NCBI RefSeq assembly: GCF_937999985.1
Contig: NZ_CALLDG010000207.1
Coordinates: forward strand, 1-7,361
Length of the DNA: 7,361 nucleotides
Source: an uncultured Corynebacterium sp.
Lineage (GTDB): Bacteria > Actinomycetota > Actinomycetes > Mycobacteriales > Mycobacteriaceae
Reading direction: 5' to 3'
The translations under genes and the position numbers were made by a program. The notes beneath the pieces were generated by a model. The model saw nothing but the letters and a program-made list of their open reading frames with translations. It made no database searches and was not told the DNA's origin. This document shows, piece by piece, positions 1 to 6,435 of the stretch; positions within the stretch are counted from its first letter, which is position 1, and each line of letters starts with the position of its first letter.

Positions 1-32
1 GCGTGCGCACCAACCCCAAGAAGAAGAACTAG
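1..32 (+). CDS. C-terminal end of an upstream protein (partial), identity unproven
   Basis: The frame ending in TAG at 30-32 reads V-R-T-N-P-K-K-K-N-stop from base 3, and is open back to the window edge. A basic, lysine-rich tail is all that is visible, so no function can be read from it. By remembered gene order in actinobacteria, a SepH (DUF3071) cell-division protein often lies near the SpoU methylase and DUF6928 genes, and SepH proteins often end shortly after a conserved W-D-E-I-V-F-G stretch; a tail such as this would fit after that motif. This is neighbourhood inference only. The next gene starts 30 bases downstream on the same strand, so the two may be co-transcribed. Confidence 0.5.
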   Translation, partial: VRTNPKKKN

Positions 33-62
33 GCGATAGAAGGAGCCACAGCTGGGACCCTG

Positions 63-968
63 GTGACCCATTGGTTTGTGAATGCTGCCACCCCCAGCAC
101 CGTGGTGAACCAGGAGCATAAGGTCGACCGTGGCTTCGCCCGCAAGTACCTGGCACAGCTGAATCCGGCCTGGCCGCTGACGCACATCGGTGATTTCGAC
201 ATGACCCGCAGCGCAACCCCTGGCACCGATGAGTTCTACATCGGTGGCTACCCGGGGCTATCGGTGGTGCAGACGGTAATCCCCGACCTGCGGAAGCTCT
301 CCGAACTGCCGGAGCGCTACCGCACGCTAGTCAGTGCGGCCGACGTGTACGCCTCCTGCGTGGTGGCGGACCCGGAAACCGCGGCCTCGACGAAGCCCGG
401 GGATGGTGGGGATCCGGCCTCCAAGGAGGTCGACGAAACCTTTGGGGGCTTCGCCCACTGGTCCGGCGGCCAGCTCAAGCGCTCTTTCTGTGCCACTCGC
501 GAGACCGTGTTCGAGGACATCGGCCTGCCTGGCGAGTTCGAGGCCGACTACTGGGCCGGGAACACCGAAGCCAGCGGCATCCAACTGCCTTTCATCCCCG
601 CGGAGCTGGCTGCCGCGGCCATCGAGGCCTGGCTGGGCTTTTCCGTCTCCGCCTCCGGCCCGGCGCTGCCCATTGCCGCCTTCGCCGTCGACGGGAGGCC
701 AGAGGCTAAGTCCTCCGAGTACGACGGATTGACGCATGGGCGCACCACACCGGACGACATGGTCTCCGTCTACGACGACGAGCAAGGTTACGACGATTAC
801 GCCGCCCCGTCCCGCGAAAGCGAACCCAGCGGAGCCGAGGTGGCCAAGAACGTGCTGAGCTCCCTGGGCCAGGGGGCTCGCAAGGGGCTTTCCGCTGGGT
901 TGAAGGGGCTACGCGGAGCCTCCAAAAAGATCGGCGACGAGGTGCGCCGCCGCACCGGCGGGGAGTAG
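63..968 (+). CDS. DUF6928 family protein with basic C-terminal tail
   Basis: Protein of 301 residues, function unknown. The body resembles the actinobacterial DUF6928 family: the short hydrophobic start H-W-F-V-N-A-A (3-9), the F-Y-I-G-G-Y-P-G segment (58-65), F-G-G-F-A-H-W (127-133), the E-D-I-G (151-154) and D-Y-W-A-G (162-166) motifs, and L-P-F-I-P-A-E-L (175-182) before a helix ending W-L-G-F. There is no signal peptide or membrane span, so it is probably cytoplasmic. Residues 105-125 look like a low-complexity insertion. Residues 255-301 form an added tail rich in Lys, Arg, Gly and Ser (V-L-S-S-L-G..G-A-R-K-G-L) that could be a helix binding nucleic acid or membrane; this is inference. 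The GTG start is chosen because the family start motif follows at once; GGGA at 54-57 lies 5 bases upstream, and a better GAAGGAG at 39-45 is rather far away. It converges on the methyltransferase gene with a 10-base gap and no visible terminator. Confidence 0.88.
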   Translation: MTHWFVNAATPSTVVNQEHKVDRGFARKYLAQLNPAWPLTHIGDFDMTRSATPGTDEFYIGGYPGLSVVQTVIPDLRKLSELPERYRTLVSAADVYASCVVADPETAASTKPGDGGDPASKEVDETFGGFAHWSGGQLKRSFCATRETVFEDIGLPGEFEADYWAGNTEASGIQLPFIPAELAAAAIEAWLGFSVSASGPALPIAAFAVDGRPEAKSSEYDGLTHGRTTPDDMVSVYDDEQGYDDYAAPSRESEPSGAEVAKNVLSSLGQGARKGLSAGLKGLRGASKKIGDEVRRRTGGE

Positions 969-978
969 CCACCCCCGC

Positions 979-1860
979 TTAGCGCACCGCCTCATAGAAG
1001 GCGATGGCCGCCGCCGTGGCCACGTTCAGCGAATCGGTTCCGCAGGCCATCGGGATGCTGGCGCGCACATCCGCGGCGCGCATCGCGTGCTCCGTCAGGC
1101 CGGGGCCCTCCGCACCAACCATCACCGCCACTTTTTTCCCCCGTCCCCGGGCTACCTCCGTGGCCTCACGGAGCGTGGTATCCCCCGCTGGCGTGAGCGC
1201 AACCACCTCATATCCGCGCCTCTGCAGCAGCTCCAGATCCCGCTGCCAGGTGGTCGTCGTACCGGGGAACCTCGCCCACGGCAGGCGCAAGACGTGTCCC
1301 ATGGAGACACGCACACTGCGCCGGTACAGCGGATCGGCGGTGGCCGCACCGAACAGCACGGCATCCACGTTGAGCCCCGCTGCGTTGCGGAAAATGGAGC
1401 CGATGTTCTCGTGATCCCCCACGCCCTCCAGCACGGCGATCACTCCGCTGGCTTCGGGGTTTTCCTCCAAGCGGTCCAGCACCGCCTCCACGGCGCTGGT
1501 TCCGGCGTACCCTGTGGCAGCGCTCGTCGGCAGTCGATCCGCCGACGCGACCAGCCCCCTGTGCATATCGAAGCCCGCGACTTCCTTCAAGACCTCGCGG
1601 GAAACCTCAAACACGGAAAAGGTGGCGTCATCACCAGAAAGAGAGCGAGACAGCTCCTCCTCGATCGCCCGCAGCTTCCCCGGGAACCCCACAACAGCGC
1701 GGGTCGGATAGGGGCTGGCCAGCAGGCGCGGGACGACCAAGGTGCCCTCGGCGATGATCAGCTGCTCACCGGACTTCTTGTCGGAAGCATTGAGGTTCCG
1801 AAAGTCGTCCAGACGCGGATCGAGCGGGTCATCGATCCGAATGGGCGAAAGGTCTGCCAT
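979..1860 (-). CDS. SpoU/TrmH family RNA 2'-O-ribose methyltransferase
   Basis: Protein of 293 residues that should transfer a methyl group from S-adenosylmethionine to a ribose 2'-OH in rRNA or tRNA. All three SPOUT trefoil-knot motifs are present: motif 1 E-N-I-G-S-I-F-R-N (151-159, with the catalytic-type Asn152 and Arg158), motif 2 M-V-G-A-E-G-P-G-L (247-255), and motif 3 I-P-M-A-C-G-T-D-S-L-N-V (269-280) before the last helix A-A-A-I-A-F-Y-E. Residues about 30-110 form the N-terminal substrate-binding domain (E-G-T at 38-40, H-R-G-L at 100-103). The substrate is not shown by the sequence; rRNA is the usual call for this actinobacterial group (Rv0881-like). The ATG follows the stop of the upstream permease by 2 bases, and its GAGG ribosome site (1867-1870) lies inside the permease's last codons, so the pair is an operon with likely translational coupling. 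Confidence 0.95.
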   Translation of the reverse strand: MADLSPIRIDDPLDPRLDDFRNLNASDKKSGEQLIIAEGTLVVPRLLASPYPTRAVVGFPGKLRAIEEELSRSLSGDDATFSVFEVSREVLKEVAGFDMHRGLVASADRLPTSAATGYAGTSAVEAVLDRLEENPEASGVIAVLEGVGDHENIGSIFRNAAGLNVDAVLFGAATADPLYRRSVRVSMGHVLRLPWARFPGTTTTWQRDLELLQRRGYEVVALTPAGDTTLREATEVARGRGKKVAVMVGAEGPGLTEHAMRAADVRASIPMACGTDSLNVATAAAIAFYEAVR

Positions 1861-1862
1861 GG

Positions 1863-3356
1863 TTAGCCTCGCAGCAGATCCATCACCGGATCGGCGGCGA
1901 AGTAGACCACGAACATCACAGCCACCAGGTACAGCAACGGGTGGACCTTCTTTGCACGGCCGCCAACCAGCGCCATGGCGACGTAGGTGATGAAGCCCAC
2001 GCCGATGCCGTTGGCGATGGAGTAAGTAAACGGCATGACCACGATGGTCAGGAAAGCCGGCAGGGCGATGTCGAAGCGCGCGAAGTCAATGTCCTTAATC
2101 TGCGCCATCATCATCGCACCCACGATCACCAGGACCGGGGCGGCGGCCTCGATCGGCACCACCTCGTACAACGGGGTGAAGAACATAGCCAGGATGAACA
2201 GCAGACCGGTGACCACGTTGGCCAGACCCGTGCGGGCGCCGTCGGCAATACCCGCCGCAGAGTCCACGAACACGGTGTTCGACGAACCAGAGACCGCGCC
2301 ACCGACAATCGCGCCGCCACCCTCGACGATCAGGGCCGTGCGCAGGTTTGGCAGACGATCTTCCTCATCTACCAGCTGAGCCTGCTTGCCCAGTGCAGTC
2401 ATGGTTCCCATAGCGTCGAAGAAGTTCGCCAGCACCAGGGTGAAGATCAACATGCACGCAGCCAGCACGCCCACGCGGGTGAAAGCACCGAACAGATCCA
2501 CGGCGCCGACCAGGGAAAGGTCCGGCATGCCACCCAGAGAGTCCGGGCTCTGCGGCACTGCCAGGTTCCAGCCTGCGGGGTTCGGCTTGCCATCGACGAA
2601 GGACGGACCGGTGTGAGTGAGCGCCTCCACGATCATGGCGATGATGGTGTTGGCGACGATGCCGATGAACAGGCCTCCGCGAACCTTGCGGACCACCAGG
2701 GTTCCACAGATCAGCAGGCCGATAATGAAGACGAACGTGGGCCAGGAAGCAATGGAGCCGTTGATGCCCAGACCAACCGGGACGGTCGTGCCCGCGGCAT
2801 CCGGAATGCGGCGAACGAAGCCGGAGTCCACCAAGCCGATCATCGCAATGAACAGGCCAATGCCCACGCCGATGGATGCTTTCAGCGAGCTGGGGATGGA
2901 GTTAAACACGGCCTCGCGGAAGCCCGTGATGGCCAGCAGCACGATGAGAACACCGTCGATGACCACCAGGCCCATGGCCTCCGGCCAGGTCAGCCCTTCT
3001 GTACCGACGAAGGTGACCGCCACCAGGGTGTTAATGCCCAGACCAGCGGCGATGCCGAAGGGATAGCGGGCGATGATGCCGAATGCGATGGTCATGACAC
3101 CGGCCGCCAGGGCGGTAACCGCGGCCACGCGGGCGGTGCCCAGCTCGTCGCCGTTGATGTCCGCGCTGGTGCCCAGGATCAACGGGTTCAGGATGATGAT
3201 GTAAGCCATCGCGAAGAACGTGACCACACCACCGCGGACCTCGGTGCCCACCGTCGAGTGGCGCTCCGAGATGTGGAAAAAGCGGTCTAGGAAGCCACGA
3301 TCCTGCGGTTCCCCAGTTTTTGTCTCTGCGGCCTTGGCGGCCTGTGCATCTGCCAT
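1863..3356 (-). CDS. NCS2 family (AzgA-type) purine nucleobase permease
   Basis: Inner-membrane proton-coupled permease of 497 residues, in the AzgA/GhxP branch of NCS2, which imports hypoxanthine, guanine or adenine; the exact substrate is not readable from sequence. Family marks in order: T-E-V-R-G-G-V-V-T-F-F-A-M-A-Y-I-I-I-L-N-P (38-58), P-F-G-I-A-A-G-L-G-I-N (99-109), N-F-F-D-A-M-G-T (311-318) and the half-helix region S-G-S-S-N-T-V-F-V-D-S-A-A-G-I-A-D-G-A-R-T-G-L (356-378). About 12-14 hydrophobic spans follow a polar cytoplasmic N-terminus of about 30 residues. Differences from the classical AzgA pattern are the Asp in V-F-V-D-S (commonly Glu) and A-A-G-L-G-I-N in place of A-P-G-M-G-L-N, so specificity may differ. 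ATG start with a strong GGGGAG ribosome site 8 bases upstream (3365-3370). It is the first gene of an operon with the methyltransferase. Confidence 0.95.
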   Translation of the reverse strand: MADAQAAKAAETKTGEPQDRGFLDRFFHISERHSTVGTEVRGGVVTFFAMAYIIILNPLILGTSADINGDELGTARVAAVTALAAGVMTIAFGIIARYPFGIAAGLGINTLVAVTFVGTEGLTWPEAMGLVVIDGVLIVLLAITGFREAVFNSIPSSLKASIGVGIGLFIAMIGLVDSGFVRRIPDAAGTTVPVGLGINGSIASWPTFVFIIGLLICGTLVVRKVRGGLFIGIVANTIIAMIVEALTHTGPSFVDGKPNPAGWNLAVPQSPDSLGGMPDLSLVGAVDLFGAFTRVGVLAACMLIFTLVLANFFDAMGTMTALGKQAQLVDEEDRLPNLRTALIVEGGGAIVGGAVSGSSNTVFVDSAAGIADGARTGLANVVTGLLFILAMFFTPLYEVVPIEAAAPVLVIVGAMMMAQIKDIDFARFDIALPAFLTIVVMPFTYSIANGIGVGFITYVAMALVGGRAKKVHPLLYLVAVMFVVYFAADPVMDLLRG

Positions 3357-3364
3357 GCGGAATT

Positions 3365-3443
3365 CTCCCCTACCGATTCGGTCCGAGCGCGGAAGCTACC
3401 CCTCAGCAGAACCGTAGGCAGCCACCACAATTTGAAACGTCAA
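3365..3443 (-). promoter_or_regulatory. Promoter region and ribosome site of the permease-methyltransferase operon
   Basis: On the minus strand GGGGAG (3365-3370) sits 8 bases before the ATG at 3356. Upstream, TTGACG (3438-3443) could be a -35. The -10 is ambiguous: TGCCTA (3415-3420) is 17 bases away, while TACGGT (3411-3416), which fits the corynebacterial TANNNT pattern, is 21 bases away. Either would give an untranslated leader of about 45-55 bases. No purine-riboswitch fold was recognised in it. Confidence 0.35.
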
Positions 3444-3445
3444 GG

Positions 3446-3535
3446 TATAAGTAACCACCCCGCAGGGCATTTATGCAACTATTAGGTACCCGTTCGGGGC
3501 ATCCCAAGGGGCCCAGCACTGGCGCCCTTTTTATT
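3446..3535 (+). ncRNA. Candidate small RNA unit (TATAAG box to terminator), speculative
   Basis: On the + strand TATAAG (3446-3451) resembles a -10 box without a recognisable -35. An intrinsic-terminator-like hairpin with a T run ends at about 3532. A transcript starting near 3458 would be about 75 bases long. It would carry small inverted repeats such as CCC-GCAG-like (3459-3466), GCAT-TT-ATGC (3467-3476) and CCC-GTTC-GGG (3489-3498). No convincing open frame with a ribosome site lies inside it and both flanking genes are on the other strand. It matches no RNA family that I recognise. The support is only the presence of a terminator with no gene to terminate. Confidence 0.25.
3509..3535 (+). 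terminator. Intrinsic-terminator-like hairpin on + strand, with no + strand gene before it
   Basis: GGGC (3509-3512) and CCA (3513-3515) pair with TGG (3520-3522) and GCCC (3524-3527), leaving loop GCAC and one bulged C, followed directly by TTTTTATT (3528-3535). The T run is on the + strand and overlaps the stop codon of the minus-strand DUF3027 gene. Read on the minus strand the hairpin has A's before it and no T run after it, so it is a poor terminator for DUF3027. Confidence 0.6.
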
Positions 3536-4274
3536 CGAAGCGCGAGAACCCCTCGTCGACGTACACGCCGTAATTATTGGTGCCCTCCCCGAGCTCCTCA
3601 CCAATGGATTCCTCCACCGTCGCCGAGTGCGCCCCGCAGCCATAATCCCGCTGCACCACGCGCCCGTCGGCGGAGTATTCGTTCGCGCAAACGCCCACAC
3701 CGTTCTCCACGTCGTCGATGGGCAGGTAGAACGCGCAAGTTTCACACTTCAGGTCAGCCTTCTTCGCAAACTCGGAGCGCGGTCCGTATTTCCCTTCCCG
3801 CCAGCGCTTGCGGGCTTGGCGCAACCCCTCGTGCGAAAGTGTGTTACCCGCCTGCGGGTTTCGCAGGAAGCCATCACCGTCCTGCAGCTTGGCCCACGCG
3901 GTCAGTCGCTCGTCGTCACGGCGCGGCGGGAGCGTATCGCCAGGGCCTAAGTCACCCGGCTGCACACGATCCTCGTAGGGCACCCACTCCGGGGCCAGCG
4001 AAGCATGCTTACCGGCCTGCAGACTGACCTCGTTGATGGTGAGCACCCCACTGCCAGGCACCGTCACCAACACCACGACCCACTCCCAGCCGCGGTATCC
4101 GGGCACTTGGCTGGCGTAGCGGTAGATCCCCAAACCCTCGCCGTCCGTTGCGATGCCGAGGGCCTTCCCCACCTCGTCGCCGCCTACCTCTTCCACCGCG
4201 GCACGGGCTGTTTCCTTAGCCTCCGCCGAAAAAAGAATCGGATCTGCCTTTTTCTTCTTACTCACCTGAACCAT
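3531..4274 (-). CDS. DUF3027 family protein, likely zinc-binding
   Basis: Protein of 247 residues from the ATG at 4274, similar to the actinobacterial DUF3027 family (Rv0877-like); molecular function unknown. Visible marks are G-Y-R-G-W-E-W (59-65), the signature A-P-E-W-V-P-Y-E-D-R-V-Q-P-G-D-L-G-P-G-D (94-113), a basic central helix R-Q-A-R-K-R-W-R-E-G (153-162), and a cysteine cluster C177-x2-C180, C196 in G-V-C-A-N-E, and C213-G-A-H215, which could bind one zinc. There is no signal peptide or span; K-K-K-K near the start suggests a cytoplasmic protein. The start is uncertain: an ATG at 4304 would add 10 residues and a GTG at 4340 would add 22, but the added residues look unlike the family and would overlap the divergent lipoprotein gene. 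The ribosome site before 4274 is weak (AGG, 4 bases away). Its stop overlaps the T run of the opposite-strand terminator. Confidence 0.9.
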   Translation of the reverse strand: MVQVSKKKKADPILFSAEAKETARAAVEEVGGDEVGKALGIATDGEGLGIYRYASQVPGYRGWEWVVVLVTVPGSGVLTINEVSLQAGKHASLAPEWVPYEDRVQPGDLGPGDTLPPRRDDERLTAWAKLQDGDGFLRNPQAGNTLSHEGLRQARKRWREGKYGPRSEFAKKADLKCETCAFYLPIDDVENGVGVCANEYSADGRVVQRDYGCGAHSATVEESIGEELGEGTNNYGVYVDEGFSRFE

Positions 4275-4313
4275 TATGCCTGCCACCCACTCACTGTGAT
4301 GCATGATGGTTGC
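4275..4313. promoter_or_regulatory. Compact divergent start region between DUF3027 and the lipoprotein gene
   Basis: Only 39 bases separate the chosen starts. The stretch holds the inverted repeat TCAC-T-GTGA (4291-4299) and a direct repeat TGCATG (4300-4305 and, running into the lipoprotein start, 4311-4316) spaced 11 bases, one helical turn. CATGAT (4302-4307) fits a corynebacterial -10 six bases before the ATG at 4314, which would make the lipoprotein mRNA leaderless. No good ribosome site precedes either start. Operator function is inference. Confidence 0.35.
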
Positions 4314-5195
4314 ATGTTCTCTTATCGACGCCACCCTCACGCATCCCTCCCCCAGCCTCGAAAGGGGCGGGTTACTTCCCAGGTGTTCGCAGCTGTCGGA
4401 GCTGCGGCTGTGGCGTGTGCGTTATCGGCGTGTGGTGCGGACGACGGGGCGTCACCAGTAAAACCAGGAACAACAGCGAAAGAGTACGGCGATGCGCCGA
4501 TGCTCGAGGTCACGGTGGATGAGGTACACCCGTGGGACGAGAGTGCGTTTACCCAGGGGCTAGAGACGGCCGACGATGGGCGGCTGCTGGTCGGCACGGG
4601 CCTGTACGGCGAATCGCAGATCTACTACACGGACTTGAAAGGCGAAAAGACGGACGAACAAAACCTAAGTAAGGACCTGTTCGGCGAGGGCGTGGCGATT
4701 CACGGCGATACGGCGTGGCAACTGACGTGGAAGGAACACACCGCGATCAAGCGCGATGCCCGTACGCTCGAGGAAATAGACCGGGCCGATTACGAGACCG
4801 AGGGCTGGGGGCTGTGTGCGCAGCAAGATCGACTGGTAATGAGCGACGGCACGGGAACGCTGACTTTCCGCGACCCTGAGACCTTCGCAAAGACCGGCTC
4901 CGTTGAGGTGGAGGGCACCGACCAGCTCAACGAGCTGGAGTGCACCGCCGACGGAAAGGTGTGGGCCAACGTGTGGCAGACCGATACGATCCTGGAGATT
5001 GACCCGGAGGACGGGAAGGTCACGCATGTTGTGGATACGGCTGGGCTGTTCCCCGCGGCACAGCGAGACGGCGCGGACGTGCTGAATGGCATCGCGGTCG
5101 TGCCGGGCAGCTCTCCAGACGACCGGCGCTTCTACCTGACCGGCAAGCTGTGGGGCGAGATGTACGAGGTGCGCTTTAAGGAGCCGCAGGGCTAA
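4314..5195 (+). CDS. Glutaminyl-peptide cyclotransferase (glutamine cyclotransferase family) lipoprotein
   Basis: Secreted enzyme of 293 residues expected to turn N-terminal glutamine of peptides into pyroglutamate, releasing ammonia; plant/bacterial beta-propeller type (Glu_cyclase_2), unrelated to the zinc-dependent animal enzyme. Arg/His-rich N-terminus, hydrophobic core (22-36) and lipobox L-S-A-C with lipidated Cys40 show a lipoprotein anchored outside the membrane. Family motifs in order: F-T-Q-G-L (79-83), G-T-G-L-Y-G-E-S (94-101), F-G-E-G (123-126), Q-L-T-W-K (136-140), E-G-W-G-L (163-167), S-D-G-T (177-180), L-N-E-L-E (205-209), A-N-V-W-Q-T-D (218-224), D-V-L-N-G-I-A (255-261) and T-G-K-L-W (276-280). 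All expected blocks are present, so it is probably active. Start: ATG at 4314; an in-frame ATG at 4299 would add five residues. Its target protein in the envelope is unknown. The next gene follows 73 bases on, same strand. Confidence 0.93.
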   Translation: MFSYRRHPHASLPQPRKGRVTSQVFAAVGAAAVACALSACGADDGASPVKPGTTAKEYGDAPMLEVTVDEVHPWDESAFTQGLETADDGRLLVGTGLYGESQIYYTDLKGEKTDEQNLSKDLFGEGVAIHGDTAWQLTWKEHTAIKRDARTLEEIDRADYETEGWGLCAQQDRLVMSDGTGTLTFRDPETFAKTGSVEVEGTDQLNELECTADGKVWANVWQTDTILEIDPEDGKVTHVVDTAGLFPAAQRDGADVLNGIAVVPGSSPDDRRFYLTGKLWGEMYEVRFKEPQG

Positions 5196-5230
5196 AAGTA
5201 TCTAACGAGGGCTCGGAGGGTAGCTAGGGG

Positions 5231-5268
5231 TTAGGGCTTGTCCGGTCAGTGAATTAGGATCGGGAGGC
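5231..5268 (+). promoter_or_regulatory. Possible promoter and start signals of the DUF2771 gene
   Basis: TAGGAT (5255-5260) fits TANNNT; with TTAGGG (5231-5236) as a weak -35 the spacing is 18. Transcription would then begin at about 5267-5269, that is at the GTG itself, giving a leaderless mRNA. Alternatively AGGA (5256-5259) serves as ribosome site 9 bases upstream of the GTG. The stronger GGGAGG (5262-5267) is only 1 base from the GTG and too close to be used. Confidence 0.3.
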
Positions 5269-5862
5269 GTGAGCGAGCAAGAGAAAACCAGTCCGAAGCC
5301 TTCCGCCAAGCCCGCGCCGAAGCTTTCCAAAAAGCAGCAGCGCAAGCGTGCCCAGCGCAAGCAGCTGATGACGATGGGGGCCATCGTCGCCCTCGTGGTG
5401 GTGGTCATCGGCGGCGTGCTGCTTTACAACCGATGGCAGGACGGGAAGATCGAAACGCTGCCGCAGGATCAACGCATCATCGCCGTGGTTGATGGCGAGG
5501 AGCACGAGATCGCCCCTTACTCCGTCTGCCAGTTGGACGATCCGGACTGCAAGCCCTCTGAGCCCTACAAGTTGCAGGTAGGGGACGCCGAAAAGGTAAC
5601 GCTCAAGCTGCCGGAGGATGTGTACGACCACGACTGGTCTCTGCTGCAGATCTTCGACGAGCCGGGCGCAAACCAGGACAACTACTACAAGGGCTACGAG
5701 CGTGAAGAAGTCACGCTGAACCTTGAGGCTTCCATGAAGGCCGATGATGGCAGCACCCCTCAGCTAAAGGTCTTGGAGCTGCACTCTATGTTGGTCGGCT
5801 TGGACGACAACGACGAGCAAACCCCCTACGCAACCATCTGGTCGATCGAGATCGCCCAGTAG
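5269..5862 (+). CDS. DUF2771 family membrane-anchored protein
   Basis: Protein of 197 residues, function unknown, similar to actinobacterial DUF2771 (Rv0875c-like). Residues 1-33 are very basic and rich in Lys, Pro, Ala and Gln and should stay inside; 35-53 form one membrane span (M-G-A-I-V-A-L-V-V-V-V-I-G-G-V); the rest should be outside. Family marks are I-A-P-Y-S-V-C (81-87) with a second cysteine at 94, a likely disulfide pair, and W-S-L-L-Q-I-F-D (123-130). No lipobox is visible, unlike some family members. GTG start; in-frame ATG codons at residues 34 and 36 would remove the basic region but leave a poor topology signal, so the GTG is preferred. It converges on the cold-shock gene. It may share a transcript with the cyclotransferase, as no terminator lies between them. 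Confidence 0.88.
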   Translation: MSEQEKTSPKPSAKPAPKLSKKQQRKRAQRKQLMTMGAIVALVVVVIGGVLLYNRWQDGKIETLPQDQRIIAVVDGEEHEIAPYSVCQLDDPDCKPSEPYKLQVGDAEKVTLKLPEDVYDHDWSLLQIFDEPGANQDNYYKGYEREEVTLNLEASMKADDGSTPQLKVLELHSMLVGLDDNDEQTPYATIWSIEIAQ

Positions 5863-5885
5863 CTCCCTTTGTTTAAGGGGGAGCT
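5861..5885. terminator. Stem-loop between convergent DUF2771 and csp genes
   Basis: AGCTCCCTT (5861-5869) pairs with AAGGGGGAGCT (5875-5885) with two extra G's, loop TGTTT. The stem begins inside the stop codon of DUF2771. A second weaker hairpin (5886-5901) follows, and GGGAGCTCCC (5879-5888) is also a self-palindrome that would compete. There is no clean T run on either strand, so efficiency is uncertain; it may serve both convergent genes. Confidence 0.5.
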
Positions 5886-5941
5886 CCCTGTCTTTAGAGG
5901 GGTGCGAGGGGGTTTGTCTTAATGAAGTGCGGGGGCGACCG

Positions 5942-6325
5942 CTAGTTGTCGAGCTCGCGCGCGATGGTGCGCAGGATCTCCGCCACCTGGCGGGCCTCCT
6001 TGCGCTCTGGGCGGCGACCGGACTGCAGCACCGGCAGCACACTGCTATCTAGCAGTGTGATCGTATCCTGCACCATCTGGTGGAGTTGCTCGGGGTTGTA
6101 CTTGTGCTGTGCACGGCGGGGGCCGTTGTCCAGCACCGTCATGGTGTGAACCTGCGGTCCACGGCGGCCAGCGATGAACTCGTACTCGATGCGCTGCCCC
6201 TTGACCAGTTCGGTGACGCCGTCGGGCAGCACCTGGGAACCGACGTAGACGTCCTCATCCCCAGGGTTGCTGACGAAGCCGTAGCCGCGGTCTGCGTCGT
6301 ACCACTTCACTTTTCCGGTTGGCAT
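5942..6325 (-). CDS. cspB: Cold-shock domain protein with actinobacterial C-terminal extension
   Basis: Protein of 127 residues that should bind single-stranded RNA or DNA as a chaperone. The cold-shock domain covers 1-66: G-K-V-K-W-Y (4-9), RNP1-type R-G-Y-G-F-V (13-18) and RNP2-type D-V-Y-V (25-28). The His that usually follows in RNP2 (V-F-V-H) is Gly here, as in related actinobacterial proteins with Arg or Ser at that place. Residues about 75-127 are an added mostly helical region (N-P-E-Q-L-H-Q-M-V-Q-D-T-I-T-L-L-D to A-R-E-L-D-N), which about doubles the classical 67-residue Csp and is shared with mycobacterial Rv0871 and Streptomyces homologues as I remember them. ATG start with AGGGTG (6331-6336) 5 bases upstream. 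Divergent from rpf1 across a 462-base regulatory region. The symbol follows the mycobacterial/corynebacterial name and is tentative. Confidence 0.95.
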   Translation of the reverse strand: MPTGKVKWYDADRGYGFVSNPGDEDVYVGSQVLPDGVTELVKGQRIEYEFIAGRRGPQVHTMTVLDNGPRRAQHKYNPEQLHQMVQDTITLLDSSVLPVLQSGRRPERKEARQVAEILRTIARELDN

Positions 6326-6352
6326 GGGATCACCCTATTCCTTGATGTCAAT

Positions 6353-6380
6353 AGAATGACCTAGGTTAGCGAGAATGCAA
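6353..6380 (-). promoter_or_regulatory. Candidate csp promoter
   Basis: On the minus strand TTGCAT (6375-6380) and CATTCT (6353-6358) are separated by 16 bases, giving a start near 6346 and a leader of about 20 bases. The -35 is 4/6 to consensus and the -10 keeps only the A and last T of TANNNT, so this is a weak call. Confidence 0.3.
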
Positions 6381-6435
6381 GGGTAGAGCAAATCCCACTC
6401 GCTAATCACATCAGCCACAGGCGTTACATGAAGAT

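Noticed and set aside
1087..1866. + strand open frame antisense to the methyltransferase
   Set aside because: Arg/Gln/His-rich shadow; the minus strand encodes all three SpoU motifs.
1941..3290. Long + strand open frame antisense to the permease
   Set aside because: The translation is rich in His, Asp, Gln and Arg without domains, a typical shadow of a high-GC membrane protein gene.
3357..3530. Purine riboswitch upstream of the permease
   Set aside because: No three-way junction with the conserved loop sequences could be found on the minus strand.
3481..3535. tRNA gene
   Set aside because: The hairpins resemble parts of a cloverleaf only superficially; there is no T-loop GGTTCRA pattern or acceptor stem.
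3473..4027. + strand open frame over the DUF3027 gene
   Set aside because: Arg/Pro/Ser-rich shadow composition, no ribosome site, and it crosses the + strand terminator.
5862..5941. Strong intrinsic terminator with T run after DUF2771
   Set aside because: The hairpin is real but no continuous T run follows on either strand, so it is listed only as a terminator-like stem-loop.
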